Shown piece by piece: positions 24,789 through 33,434 of a stretch of DNA of 64,000 bases (the stretch's first letter is position 1; the number at the start of each line of letters is the position of its first letter). The position numbers and the translations under genes are program-made. The notes beneath the pieces were generated by a model. That model saw only the letters and a list, made by a program, of their open reading frames with translations, made no database searches and was not told the origin of the DNA. The DNA lies in contig NZ_PVMZ01000030.1 of NCBI RefSeq assembly GCF_003001815.1, positions 1-64,000 on the forward strand, written 5' to 3'. This stretch comes from Actinoplanes italicus. GTDB lineage: Bacteria; Actinomycetota; Actinomycetes; Mycobacteriales; Micromonosporaceae.

Positions 24789-26795
24789 TCAGGCGAGCAT
24801 GCGCGCGAACTCCTCCGGCTCGATGACGGGGATACCGAGCTGGGCGGCCTTCTTGGCCTTGCTCGTGGTGGTCTCGGAGGTGACCAGCGCCGTGGTCTTC
24901 GCCGACACGCTGCTGCTGGCCGAGCCGCCGAGGGCCTCGATCCGCTCGCTGACCGTGGTGCGCGTGTAGCCGGGAACCGAGCCGGACACCACGTAGGTCT
25001 GGCCGGCCAGCGGTTTCGCCCCGCCGTCGTCGACGACCCGCATGGTGAGCCCGTGGCCGGCGAGGCGGTCGATCACGTCGCTCATCGCGATCAGGCCGTC
25101 GACCACGTGCTGCGCCTTGATCAGACCCATCTTGTCGATCTCGGCGATCTCCTCCACCGAGGCGGCCCGCAGGGCCTCCATCGACTTGAAGCGGGCGGCC
25201 AGCCAGCGGCCGACGCTGCGCCCGGTCATCCGGATGCCGAGGCCGGTCACGACCCGGTTGAAAGGCTGCTGCTTGCTGGCCTCCAGGCCCGCGATGATCC
25301 GCTCGGCGTTGGAACGGCCGAGCATGACCGTGCCCCCGGCGGTGGTCTTGCCGACCGGCAGCTCGGCGATGTCGTCGGCGGTCAGCGCGTAGAGGTCGGC
25401 CACGTTGCGGGCCAGCCCGGCCTCGATCACCGCGTCACAGAACGAGTCGCCGGCGCCGTCCACGTCGAGGGCCTCGCGACTGCACCAGTAGGCCAGCGCG
25501 TTCGCGGCCGCACACGACGCGGTGTGGCAGCGCCAGAGCAGGGAGGACTTGTCCCACGCCTCGCCGCACTGCGGGCACAACTCCGGTGCGAGCCACGGGG
25601 TGAGGCCGTGCGGCTGCTCACCGATCGGTGAGGTCACCCGGGGGATGACGTCACCGGCCCGCCACACCGCGACGGTCTGCCCCAGGGCGAGGCCCTGCTC
25701 GGCGACCCACTGCGGATTGTGCAGGGTGGCCCTGGTGACCGTGGTGCCACCGACCACGACCGGGTCGATGATGGCGCGCAGGCTGATCCGCCCGGTCCGG
25801 CCGACCCGCACCTCGATGTCGCGCAGCACGGTGGACGCCGTGTCCGGCGGGTATTTGAAGGCGACCGCCCAGTAGGGCGTGCGGCTCGCCAGGCCCAGGC
25901 GGCGCCGGGTCGACTCGGCATTCGCCTTGATCACCGCGCCGTCGATCGGGAAGACCAGCGCCGCACGCCTGCCGCCGATCACCTCGATGGCGGCGTTGAC
26001 CTGCTCGGCGGTGAAGCACTCGCCCGCGACCTCGGGAATCAGCCGGCAGGCGGCCGGGAAACCGAGCTCCTGGGCCCTGTCCATCCGGCCGAGGTGGGTG
26101 CCGGCAGGGTCGATGCCGTCACCGGTGATCTCATAGGTCGCGAAGGTCATCGGCGCCTCGTAGGCCCGGTCGATGCTGCGGATCGCCCCGGCCACCGCAC
26201 CCCGCGAGTTGACGAACGCCTTGCCGCCAGCAGCGACCCGGTTGGCGCTGGCCGCCTCGAAGTCCTCGACCGTCATGTAGACCTCGCCGCGCACCTCGCC
26301 GCTCCATGGCGTGGCCAGCTCGGACGGCAGACCGGCGATCCCACGCCGCACCTGGGCGGTCACGTCCTCACCGGTGGCGCCGTCACCGCGCAGCGCGGCA
26401 AGGGTGAGCCTGCCGTCGGCATACTCGGCGCGGATGGCGAGGCCGTCGAGTTTCACCTCGACCAGGCAGCCGTCACCGCCGAGCGTGGCGACGAAAGCGT
26501 CGGCCTCCTCCGGCGTCTTGATCTTGTCGAGGGACAGCATCGCGGTCGGGTGCCGGACGTCGCCGCCCGCAGAGGCCCCCGCGGCCACTGCGGTGGTGAC
26601 GCCACGGTCGTCCCACTCGGGATGCGCCGCGACCGACGCCGCGATCCGGTCGGCCAGCTCGTCGTAATCCGCGTCGGTCATCACCGCGTCGCCGGTGTCG
26701 TAATAGGCCTGGGCGGCGCCGCGAGCCTGCTCCACCGCCTCGTCGAACTCGGCACGGCCGGCGAAGGCGGATGTTTCCGGTGAACGATTGACCAT
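24789..26795 (-). CDS. ligA: NAD-dependent DNA ligase (divergent LigA-type)
   Basis: A 668-aa ligase that seals nicks using NAD+. The order is: a short Ia domain (YYDTGDAVMTDADYDELADR), adenylation domain with Lys115 in EVKLDG, RGDG and SRGAVAGAIRS motifs, OB fold (RVGRTGRISLRAIIDPV, ATLHN), a four-Cys zinc finger (CPQCGEAW...CHTASC), helix-hairpin-helix repeats and a C-terminal BRCT domain (PLAGQTYVVSGSVPGYTR). Some usual signatures are altered: SLDKIKT replaces SLDNAF, and Ia is unusual. This may be a second, accessory LigA rather than the replicative one; the genome copy number cannot be seen. Start ATG 26795 has a weak ribosome site. Confidence 0.88.
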   Translation of the reverse strand: MVNRSPETSAFAGRAEFDEAVEQARGAAQAYYDTGDAVMTDADYDELADRIAASVAAHPEWDDRGVTTAVAAGASAGGDVRHPTAMLSLDKIKTPEEADAFVATLGGDGCLVEVKLDGLAIRAEYADGRLTLAALRGDGATGEDVTAQVRRGIAGLPSELATPWSGEVRGEVYMTVEDFEAASANRVAAGGKAFVNSRGAVAGAIRSIDRAYEAPMTFATYEITGDGIDPAGTHLGRMDRAQELGFPAACRLIPEVAGECFTAEQVNAAIEVIGGRRAALVFPIDGAVIKANAESTRRRLGLASRTPYWAVAFKYPPDTASTVLRDIEVRVGRTGRISLRAIIDPVVVGGTTVTRATLHNPQWVAEQGLALGQTVAVWRAGDVIPRVTSPIGEQPHGLTPWLAPELCPQCGEAWDKSSLLWRCHTASCAAANALAYWCSREALDVDGAGDSFCDAVIEAGLARNVADLYALTADDIAELPVGKTTAGGTVMLGRSNAERIIAGLEASKQQPFNRVVTGLGIRMTGRSVGRWLAARFKSMEALRAASVEEIAEIDKMGLIKAQHVVDGLIAMSDVIDRLAGHGLTMRVVDDGGAKPLAGQTYVVSGSVPGYTRTTVSERIEALGGSASSSVSAKTTALVTSETTTSKAKKAAQLGIPVIEPEEFARMLA

Positions 26796-26925
26796 GCCCG
26801 AAGGGTACGGCCAGGGTCCGACAAATTTTGCGCCTTCCATCGCCCACCTGCCCGCCCTCAGCGCGATCACGCGACGGGCCGCGGCACGACCGACAGAGTC
26901 AGGAGAAGCGAGAAGCACCGACGGG

Positions 26926-27429
26926 TCAGGAGAGGTCCGGCCGCACCAGGAACTCCTCGATGCGGCGCAGGTCGCGAGGGCGCAGACCGCGGCTCTCGTT
27001 CGGAGCCACGACCAGCGCCCGCCCGTCGGCCGTCCAGGTCCCGCACTCGCCGGCGTGGTGGGCGATCTCGACGTCGTCGGTCCAGACCAGGCGACGCCCG
27101 GAGGCGATCACCCGGCGGGCAGCGGCGGCTTTCGCCTGGCAGGCGGCTTCCCCGGCGGCGGTCGAGGCGAACGCGCGGGGCAGCTCGGGCAGCCCGAGAC
27201 CCTGTTCCAGCGCGGTCGCGTCGCCACACCACGTGGAGCACCAGGTTACTTCGGCCAGCCCGCCCTCATGGACTCGGCGGATCATTTCGAGCACGCGTGG
27301 CTCGTACCGGATCCGGTAGAGGTAGTCGTCGGCCGCCGAGTAGACCTGGACCAGGCGAGGGCCGGTGTACCAGCCGGCGCGGAAGGCGTTGACCACGCCG
27401 TCCACGTCGAGCAGCCAGACCGGGATCAC
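26926..27429 (-). CDS. HAD-like domain protein
   Basis: A 167-aa protein beginning VIPVWLLDVDGVVNAFRAGW, the first HAD motif (DxD). A WCSTWCGDATAL segment follows, then RRLVWTDDVEIAHHAGE, which supplies the last acidic motif. Such short actinomycete proteins are annotated as HAD-like; phosphatase activity is unproven. The GTG start overlaps the TetR stop by four bases (GTGA), so it is translationally coupled to the regulator. C-terminal ESRGLRPRDLRRIEEFL fits the family. Confidence 0.75.
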   Translation of the reverse strand: MIPVWLLDVDGVVNAFRAGWYTGPRLVQVYSAADDYLYRIRYEPRVLEMIRRVHEGGLAEVTWCSTWCGDATALEQGLGLPELPRAFASTAAGEAACQAKAAAARRVIASGRRLVWTDDVEIAHHAGECGTWTADGRALVVAPNESRGLRPRDLRRIEEFLVRPDLS

Positions 27430-28037
27430 GACGCCGGGAGCAGCAGCGCCCGCACTCCCGCCACGTATTCGGGCGCGGACGTGGGCGGCAGCAGCAGTCG
27501 CTGGAGGATGTAGCCCTGGACCAGGCTCAGCATGGCCGCGCCGACCTGGTCGGGTACGGCGTCGACGGGCAGGTTCCCCGCCTCCTGCCAGCGCCGCGCG
27601 GCCTCGGCGCAGTGTCCGCGGAGCCGGACCACGACGCCGGAGACCCGGGCGAGCACCTCGGGGTTGCGGAGTGCTTCGGCCCACACCTGAACGGCCAGGC
27701 GAGTCAGGTCGACGCCGATCTCCGGATCGTCGATGAGCTGCGCGGTGATGCCCTCGACCATCGCGCTCGCCACGTCCGCCGGCGAGGGGACGGCGTCCCC
27801 GGCCAGCAACCCGGCGAAGACCTCGTCGGCGGTGGACATGACCAGGTCGGCGACCGCCCCGATCAGCTCCTCCTTGCTCCGGAAGTAGCTGTAGACGGCA
27901 CCGGCCGACAGGCCCGACTCGGTGATGATCCCGGCCATCGAGGTGGCGTGGAATCCGTTGCCGGCGAAGAGCCGGGCGGCCGCGGCCAGGATCTCGGCGC
28001 GGCGCTCGGCCCGGTGCGACTCGGTGATACGTGGCAT
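27426..28037 (-). CDS. TetR-family repressor
   Basis: A 203-aa regulator with a helix-turn-helix near the N-terminus (AEILAAAARLFAGNGFHATS to SAGAVYSYFRSKEELI) and an all-helical ligand domain. ATG 28037 is about 8 bases from a -10 element. A perfect operator-like palindrome fills its own promoter spacer, and a second lies before the divergent exporter-like gene. It most likely represses both and is released by a small ligand. Confidence 0.92.
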   Translation of the reverse strand: MPRITESHRAERRAEILAAAARLFAGNGFHATSMAGIITESGLSAGAVYSYFRSKEELIGAVADLVMSTADEVFAGLLAGDAVPSPADVASAMVEGITAQLIDDPEIGVDLTRLAVQVWAEALRNPEVLARVSGVVVRLRGHCAEAARRWQEAGNLPVDAVPDQVGAAMLSLVQGYILQRLLLPPTSAPEYVAGVRALLLPAS

Positions 28038-28044
28038 GCGTCCT

Positions 28045-28073
28045 AAGTTAAAACGAACGGTCGTTCTTGACAA
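28045..28073 (-). promoter_or_regulatory. TetR promoter with operator
   Basis: On the minus strand TTGTCA (-35, 28068-28073), a 17-base spacer and TAACTT (-10, 28045-28050). The spacer contains GAACG-AC-CGTTC (28055-28066), the likely TetR site. Confidence 0.75.
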
Positions 28074-28098
28074 ACGACAGAACTCGGAGGACTCTCGA

Positions 28099-28116
28099 AA
28101 ACGAACAACCGTTCTC
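28099..28116. promoter_or_regulatory. Second TetR operator half-way to the exporter-like gene
   Basis: GAAC-AACC-GTTC (28103-28114) matches the operator at 28055-28066 in ten of twelve bases. It lies about 20-30 bases before the start codon of the membrane protein gene, suiting repression of that promoter. Confidence 0.7.
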
Positions 28117-28134
28117 TTAAAACAGGGAGTCGAC

Positions 28135-29148
28135 ATGACCAGCGACAAACCGTCGTCCTGGCCGCAGGTAGCCGCGACGGTCGGGCTGCTCACGGTCATC
28201 ATCAGCGTGCTGCTGACCGCCTTCGCCTGGCCGGCCGTGCGATCCACGGTGCACGACATCCCGATCGCCGTCGCGGGGCCCGCCCCGGCCGTCCAGCAGG
28301 TCACGGCGGCCCTGGAACAGCGCCTGCCCGGTGCGTTCGAGGTCACCGCCGTCGACGGCACGGCTGCCGCCGAGCAGCTCGTCCGCGACCGCGAGGCGTA
28401 CGGCGCCATCGATCTGACCAGCGGAAAACCCCAGGTCATCACCGCCTCGGCGGCCAGCGCCCCGGTGGCGCAGACCCTCCAGGCACTGGCCGCCGGTCTG
28501 GCACAGGGCGAGTCGCCCGCGGTGGCGGCGCGTGACCTCGTGCCGCTGCCGGCCGACGATCCGCGCGGTGCGGGCCTGGCCGCCGGCGCCCTCCCCCTGG
28601 TGATCGGCGGGATCATGGCGGCCGCCCTGCTCACCGCACATCTTCGCGGCACCGGCCGCCGGGTGGCCGGCGCCCTGGCCTTCGCGATCACCGGCGGGCT
28701 GGCGATGGCCGCGATCCTGCAGTACTGGCTGGGTTCGCTCGAAGGCGACTATCCGGCCAACGCCGGCGGCATCGCGCTGAGCATCGGCGCCACGGCGCTC
28801 ACCCTGCTCGGCCTGGAGTCACTGCTCGGCACCGCCGGTCTGGGTCTCGGCGCCGCCGTGATGATGCTGGTCGGCAACCCGCTGTCGGGTGTGTCGAGCG
28901 CCCCGCAGATGCTGCCCGGCTGGGCCGGCGAGCTCGGCCAGCTGCTGCCGCCGGGCGCCGGCGGGTCGCTGCTGCGCTCGACCGCCTTTTTCGACGGCGC
29001 CGGCGCCACGCACGCGGTCGTCGTCCTGCTCTCCTGGCTCGCCTTCGGCGCCCTGCTCTGCGTGGCGAGCGCGCTGCGTGCCCGCCGGCGGCCGGCTGCG
29101 GTTGCCGCCGGACCGGCCTCGCGGGAAACCGAGCCGGTCACGGTCTGA
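28135..29148 (+). CDS. ABC-2/YhgE-like membrane protein (exporter-type)
   Basis: A 337-aa protein with one N-terminal helix (VAATVGLLTVIISVLLTAFAW), an extracytoplasmic domain of about 130 residues and five C-terminal helices (from about 152 to 315). This is the layout of YhgE/Pip and ABC-2 permease-like proteins. No ATPase gene is nearby, so it may act alone or with a distant partner. GGGAG precedes the ATG. It is divergent from the TetR repressor and carries its operator, a common arrangement for drug or lipid efflux. Confidence 0.75.
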   Translation: MTSDKPSSWPQVAATVGLLTVIISVLLTAFAWPAVRSTVHDIPIAVAGPAPAVQQVTAALEQRLPGAFEVTAVDGTAAAEQLVRDREAYGAIDLTSGKPQVITASAASAPVAQTLQALAAGLAQGESPAVAARDLVPLPADDPRGAGLAAGALPLVIGGIMAAALLTAHLRGTGRRVAGALAFAITGGLAMAAILQYWLGSLEGDYPANAGGIALSIGATALTLLGLESLLGTAGLGLGAAVMMLVGNPLSGVSSAPQMLPGWAGELGQLLPPGAGGSLLRSTAFFDGAGATHAVVVLLSWLAFGALLCVASALRARRRPAAVAAGPASRETEPVTV

Positions 29149-29155
29149 CCGGAAA

Positions 29156-29189
29156 GGGAAGCGGCCGCCTCTCGGGGCGGCCGCTTCCC
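29156..29189. terminator. Bidirectional terminator between exporter and nrdB
   Basis: A perfect 14-pair stem (GGGAAGCGGCCGCC at 29156-29169 and its complement at 29176-29189) with a 6-base loop lies between two convergent genes. Confidence 0.92.
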
Positions 29190-29198
29190 GCTGCCTAC

Positions 29199-30194
29199 CT
29201 AGAAATCCTCGTCGAAACCGACAGAACCCGAAACCCCCATCTGGTACGCCGAAACGCGGCGCTCGAAGAAGTTCGACAACTCCTGGACGTCCTGCAACTC
29301 CATGAACGCGAACGGATTCTTACTGCCGTAGATCGGGTCGATGCCGAGCGCGGCGAGCCGCCGGTCCGCCACGTGCTGCAGGTATTCGCGCATGTCGCCG
29401 AGCGAAAGCCCGGAGACGCCCTGTTCGAGCAGGTCCCCGGCGAACTGGACCTCGCACTCGACGGCCTCGGCGAGCATGTCGCGCACCTGCCGTTCCATCT
29501 CGGCGTCGAACAGATCCGGCTCCTCGGCGCGCACCTGGTCGACGACGTCGAAAGCGAACGCCATGTGCATGCTCTCGTCGCGGAACACCCAGTTCGTCCC
29601 GGACGCGAGACCCTGCAGGACGCCGCGGGAGCGCAGGAAGTAGACGTACGCGAAAGCGCCGTAGAAGAACAGGCCCTCGATGCACGCGGCGAAACAGATC
29701 ACGTTGAGCAGGAAAGCCCGCCGGTGTTCACGGGTCTCCAACCGGCGCAGCTCGAAGACCGAGTCGATCCACTTGAAGCAGAATTCGGCCTTGCGCGCGA
29801 TCGACGGGATGTTGTCGACGGCGGCGAACGCGGCCGCGCGCTCGTCGAGATCGGGCACATAGGTGTCGAGCAGGTTCAGATAGAACTGGACGTGCACGGC
29901 CTCCTCGAAGAGCTGCCGCGACAGATAGAGACGGCCTTCGGGCGAGTTGACGTGCTGATACAGGTTGAGGACCAGATTGTTCGCCACGATCGTGTCGCCG
30001 GTGGCGAAGAACGCGACGAGCCGCGACACCAGGTGTTTCTCGGCGTCACTCAGACGGGCCAGATCGGCGAGGTCGGAGTGCAGGTCGACCTCCTCCACCG
30101 TCCAGGTGTTCTTGATGGCGTCCTTGAAGCGGTCGAAGAAGTGCGGGTACTTCATCGGCCGCAGGGTCAGGTCCATTCCGGGGTCGAGCAGCAT
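29199..30194 (-). CDS. nrdB: Ribonucleotide reductase class Ia beta subunit
   Basis: About 331 aa. It houses the di-iron/tyrosyl radical site that starts deoxyribonucleotide synthesis with NrdA. Iron ligands and radical Tyr are visible in EEAVHVQFY (Glu-x2-His-x3-Tyr), with further ligands in CIEGLFFYGAF and FRDESMHMAF. The C-terminal tail VGFDEDF suits docking to the large subunit. The ATG (or GTG at 30197) overlaps the nrdA stop (TGATG), so both are co-translated under the cobalamin riboswitch. Confidence 0.95.
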   Translation of the reverse strand: MLLDPGMDLTLRPMKYPHFFDRFKDAIKNTWTVEEVDLHSDLADLARLSDAEKHLVSRLVAFFATGDTIVANNLVLNLYQHVNSPEGRLYLSRQLFEEAVHVQFYLNLLDTYVPDLDERAAAFAAVDNIPSIARKAEFCFKWIDSVFELRRLETREHRRAFLLNVICFAACIEGLFFYGAFAYVYFLRSRGVLQGLASGTNWVFRDESMHMAFAFDVVDQVRAEEPDLFDAEMERQVRDMLAEAVECEVQFAGDLLEQGVSGLSLGDMREYLQHVADRRLAALGIDPIYGSKNPFAFMELQDVQELSNFFERRVSAYQMGVSGSVGFDEDF

Positions 30195-32548
30195 CACTGA
30201 CAGGCCTCACACGATTCGGGGTTCTCCAGGGAGCAGGTCTCAGCCGGGGTGAGCTCGGGAATGAGCGACACGGTGGCCTGCTGGATCCGGGTCGCGGGGC
30301 GCGACCGCAGGTAATAGGTGGTCTTCAGTCCGGCTTTCCAGGCGTGGAGGTACATCGACGACAGCTTGCCGATGGTGGGCGCCGCCATGAAGAGGTTCAG
30401 CGACTGCGACTGGTCGATGAACGGGGCCCGCGCGGCGGCCAGGTCGATCAGGGCTCGCTGCGGCAGTTCCCAGGCGGTACGGAACAGCTGCCGCACGTCC
30501 TCGGGCAGCTCGGTGATGCCCTGCACCGACCCCTCGGCGCGCTTGATCCGCTCCCGGATGCCGGCGGTCCACAGATTCCGGGACTTCAGTTCCCGTACCA
30601 GATAGGTATTGATCTGAAGAAATTCGCCGGACATCGTCTCGCGTTTGAACAGATTGGACACCTGCGGCTCGATGCACTCGTAGGCGCCGGCGATCGAGGC
30701 GATCGTCGCGGTCGGCGCGATCGCGACGAGCAGGGAATTGCGCAGGCCGTGCCCGGCGATCCGGGTCCGCAGCGCATTCCAGCGGTCCGGCTGCGAGATC
30801 GGTGCGTTCCATAGGTCCGGATGCAGGTCACCCTTGGCGGCACGGGTCTGGGCGTACGCCGGATGCGCTCCGTGGTTCGCGGCGAGATCGGCCGACACCT
30901 CCAGGGCGGTGAGAAGGATTTCCTCCTGTACGCGGGTCGACAGTTCGCGAGCCTCGGCCGAGTCGAACGGCAGGCGCAGCCGGAAGAACGCGTCCTGCAG
31001 GCCCATCAGCCCGAGCCCGACCGGCCGCCAGCGCGGATTCGACGCGGCGGCCTGCGCCGACGGGTAATAGTTGATGTCGATGACCCGGTCCAGGAAGACG
31101 ACCGCCGTGCGGACCGTTTCCCGCAGCCTGACCCAGTCGACACCGTCGGCGCCGACGTGCGCGCCGAGATTGATCGATCCCAGGTTGCAGACCGCCGTCT
31201 CGTCGTCGCTGTTGACCTCGAGGATCTCGGTGCACAGATTCGACAGGTGAATGGTGTTGCCCGGCTCACCGGTCTGGTTCGACAACGCGTTGGAACGGTC
31301 CTTGAACGTCATCCACCCGTTGCCGGTCTGTGCGAGCGTGCGCATCATCCGCCCGTACAGATCCCGTGCCTTGATGGTTTTGACCGCCTTCTTCTCCGCC
31401 CCGCGGTAGGCCTCGTCGAAGGCCTCGCCGAACAGATCGGGCAGTTCCGGGGCGTCCGACGGGTCGATGAGCGACCATTCGGCGTCCGCCTCGACCCGGC
31501 GCATGAACTCGTCCGGGATCCAGTTGGCCAGATTCAGATTGTGGGTACGCCGGGAGTCCTCACCGGTGTTGTCGCGCAGTTCCAGGAACTCCTCGACGTC
31601 CGGATGCCACGGTTCGAGGTAGACACAGGCCGCACCCTTGCGCCGGCCGCCCTGATTGACCGCCGCCACACCCGCGTCGAGCGTTTTCAGGAACGGGACG
31701 ATGCCGTTCGACTTCCCGTTCGTGCCCCGGATCAGCGCGCCGCGACCGCGGATCCGCGACCAGGCGATGCCGATTCCGCCGGAGAACTTCGACAGTTTCG
31801 CGACCTGGTGGTAACGCTCGTAAATGGAGTCGAGCTCGTCCTTCGGGGAGTCGACCAGGAAGCACGACGACATCTGGGTGTGCCGGGTGCCGGAGTTGAA
31901 CAGGGTCGGTGAGCTGGGCAGATAGGCCAGGCTCGACATGAGGCGGTAGAAGCCGATCGCCTCGTTCGCGTTCCGCGACAGCCCGCAGGCGACGCGCAGC
32001 AGCCAGTACTGCGGCGTCTCGACGACGACGCGGCCGGTGGGGTGGCGCAGCAGGTAGCGGTCGGCGACAGTGCGCAACCCGAAATACTCGAACCGCCGGT
32101 CACCGTCCGGGTCGACGGCGTCGTCGAGCTTGCGGGCGTTGCGGGCCACGAACGCCGCGGTCTCGTCGCCGATGAGGCCGAGGCCGTGCGCGAAGCGGAT
32201 CGACTGGCTGAAGCTCTCGACGCCCTGCCCGCGAACCTCCTTGCCGACGTACGCGGCGAGCAGCCGGGCCGCGAGGCGGGAGTACTGCGGTTCCTCGCCG
32301 ATCAGTTCGGCCGCCGTCTGAATCGACAATTTGTCCAGCTCAGCGGTGGTCGCACCGTCGTACAGTCCGCTGATCGTCCTGGTCGCCACCCGCAGCGGGT
32401 CGACCTCGTCGAGGTCCGCGACCCACAGCTCGACCGCTTTGACGATCTTGTTGACGTCCACCGGCACCAGGTCGCCGTTGCGTTTGCGCACCTGCATCAC
32501 GTGCCTGCGCTGCTCCGGCACGCCCGACTTCTGCGGCGTGAGTGTCAT
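30194..32548 (-). CDS. nrdA: Ribonucleotide reductase class Ia alpha subunit
   Basis: A 784-aa catalytic subunit reducing ribonucleoside diphosphates. An ATP-cone allosteric domain lies at about 17-105 (MQVRKRNGDLVPVDVNKIVK). The barrel follows with substrate-site Cys in QMSSCFLVD, the active NLCTEI loop (thiyl Cys and Glu), and GLGLMGLQDAF. The C-terminus ends SCEACQ, the shuttle Cys pair that receives electrons from thioredoxin. ATG 32548 is followed by TLTPQKSG. The gene is the first of nrdAB, about 135 bases after the riboswitch. Confidence 0.95.
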   Translation of the reverse strand: MTLTPQKSGVPEQRRHVMQVRKRNGDLVPVDVNKIVKAVELWVADLDEVDPLRVATRTISGLYDGATTAELDKLSIQTAAELIGEEPQYSRLAARLLAAYVGKEVRGQGVESFSQSIRFAHGLGLIGDETAAFVARNARKLDDAVDPDGDRRFEYFGLRTVADRYLLRHPTGRVVVETPQYWLLRVACGLSRNANEAIGFYRLMSSLAYLPSSPTLFNSGTRHTQMSSCFLVDSPKDELDSIYERYHQVAKLSKFSGGIGIAWSRIRGRGALIRGTNGKSNGIVPFLKTLDAGVAAVNQGGRRKGAACVYLEPWHPDVEEFLELRDNTGEDSRRTHNLNLANWIPDEFMRRVEADAEWSLIDPSDAPELPDLFGEAFDEAYRGAEKKAVKTIKARDLYGRMMRTLAQTGNGWMTFKDRSNALSNQTGEPGNTIHLSNLCTEILEVNSDDETAVCNLGSINLGAHVGADGVDWVRLRETVRTAVVFLDRVIDINYYPSAQAAASNPRWRPVGLGLMGLQDAFFRLRLPFDSAEARELSTRVQEEILLTALEVSADLAANHGAHPAYAQTRAAKGDLHPDLWNAPISQPDRWNALRTRIAGHGLRNSLLVAIAPTATIASIAGAYECIEPQVSNLFKRETMSGEFLQINTYLVRELKSRNLWTAGIRERIKRAEGSVQGITELPEDVRQLFRTAWELPQRALIDLAAARAPFIDQSQSLNLFMAAPTIGKLSSMYLHAWKAGLKTTYYLRSRPATRIQQATVSLIPELTPAETCSLENPESCEACQ

Positions 32549-32683
32549 GCCTGCTCTCTCCTCGCGAGCTCGGCGCGTGGAGGCAGACACCAACGATCCC
32601 CGGGCACACGGCCGCGAGGACACATCCGGCGTCGGCCGTCCCACGCGGCCTTCGACCGCCGGACACCACGATGGCGTACGGCG
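32549..32683 (-). other. Expression-platform region between riboswitch and nrdA
   Basis: The nrdA leader downstream of the aptamer. It contains GAGAG-rich sequence just before the ATG (ribosome site region) and GC-rich blocks that could pair with the aptamer end. I cannot decide between transcriptional and translational control by eye. Confidence 0.45.
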
Positions 32684-32850
32684 CGCTGGCAGGTCTTCGG
32701 ACTCATGGGCACGGCTTGACGCCACCTACTGGCCGTCGCTTCCCAGGCCCGTGAAGGCCCAGTGCTTCCTGACGGCGGTCGTTCCCACTCACCGCTGCGG
32801 GGCAGTCCCGGATTCACACCGGGTTCCCTCTTGCCTCGGACACGCCCTGA
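32684..32850 (-). ncRNA. Cobalamin (B12) riboswitch upstream of nrdAB
   Basis: On the minus strand the conserved pieces appear in order: GAGGGAACCCGGTGTGAATC (peptidyl start), CGGGACTGCCCCGCAGCGGT, GAGTGGGAACGACCGC, a CAGGAAGCACTGGGCC block, and the 3' signature GAGTCCGAAGACCTGCCAGC. Adenosylcobalamin binding should reduce nrdAB expression. This agrees with the known B12 control of class Ia reductase in Streptomyces, where a B12-dependent class II enzyme takes over; that gene is not in this window. Confidence 0.95.
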
Positions 32851-32880
32851 TGGACGCGGCCGAACCAGCTGCGAAAGGCA

Positions 32881-32906
32881 CTATATATGGCCGCTCCTCG
32901 CGACCG
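32881..32906 (-). promoter_or_regulatory. Possible nrdAB promoter
   Basis: On the minus strand TCGACG, 17 bases and TATATA precede the riboswitch by a few tens of bases. It is back to back with the promoter of the divergent operon. Confidence 0.45.
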
Positions 32907-32950
32907 TCGACACCACATGGCGTGTCGTTTATATTGGCGGAACGCCAATA
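32907..32950 (+). promoter_or_regulatory. Promoter with overlapping operator before the oxidoreductase operon
   Basis: TCGACA (-35, 32907-32912), 17 bases, TATATT (-10, 32930-32935). TATTGGCG-GAA-CGCCAATA (32932-32950) is a perfect 8-base inverted repeat covering the -10 and the start point. A repressor here would silence the three genes at 32964-34983. No regulator is adjacent. Confidence 0.75.
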
Positions 32951-32963
32951 AGAGGGGTCGGCC

Positions 32964-33431
32964 ATGGACGCCACAGCAGCTCGAACCCGCATCACGGAGA
33001 TCCGCTCCACCGGCGGACAGACCACGATCGATGAGCTGGACGGACTGTGGGCGGCCCTGCCACCGGCCCGCCCCGACGACATCCTCGGCTCCTGGAAAGG
33101 CAGCGAGTTCACCAGCGGCCACCGCTTCGAGGGCTACCTGCCGAAGATCCGCTGGCACGGCAAGCGGTTCACCTCGTACACCGATGTCGCCCCGCTCGTC
33201 TGCCGCGACGAGAACGGCGAGCTCTTCGACGACCTGGAACGCGCCAAGGGCGGCGCGAGCCTGTGGACCGTCGAGTTCCGCGGCGAGCCGACCGCGACGA
33301 TGGTCTACGACGGACAGCCGGTGCTCGACCACTTCAAGTGGATCGACGACGACACCCTGCTCGGTGTGATGAACGGCAAGGGCGTCCTCGACAACGGCCG
33401 GCACTACTACTTCGTCCTCGATCGGGAGTGA
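32964..33431 (+). CDS. GXWXG/DUF4334 family protein
   Basis: A 155-aa protein with the two-part pattern of this family: the GXWXG motif in ILGSWKGSEF (about 40-49) and the DUF4334 end MVYDGQPVLDHFKWIDDDTL and MNGKGVLDNGRHYYFVLDR. Biochemical function is not established. It is the first gene of an operon with a dehydrogenase (gap 3 bases) and a cupin. The ATG is 14 bases after the operator. Confidence 0.85.
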   Translation: MDATAARTRITEIRSTGGQTTIDELDGLWAALPPARPDDILGSWKGSEFTSGHRFEGYLPKIRWHGKRFTSYTDVAPLVCRDENGELFDDLERAKGGASLWTVEFRGEPTATMVYDGQPVLDHFKWIDDDTLLGVMNGKGVLDNGRHYYFVLDRE

Positions 33432-33434
33432 CCG

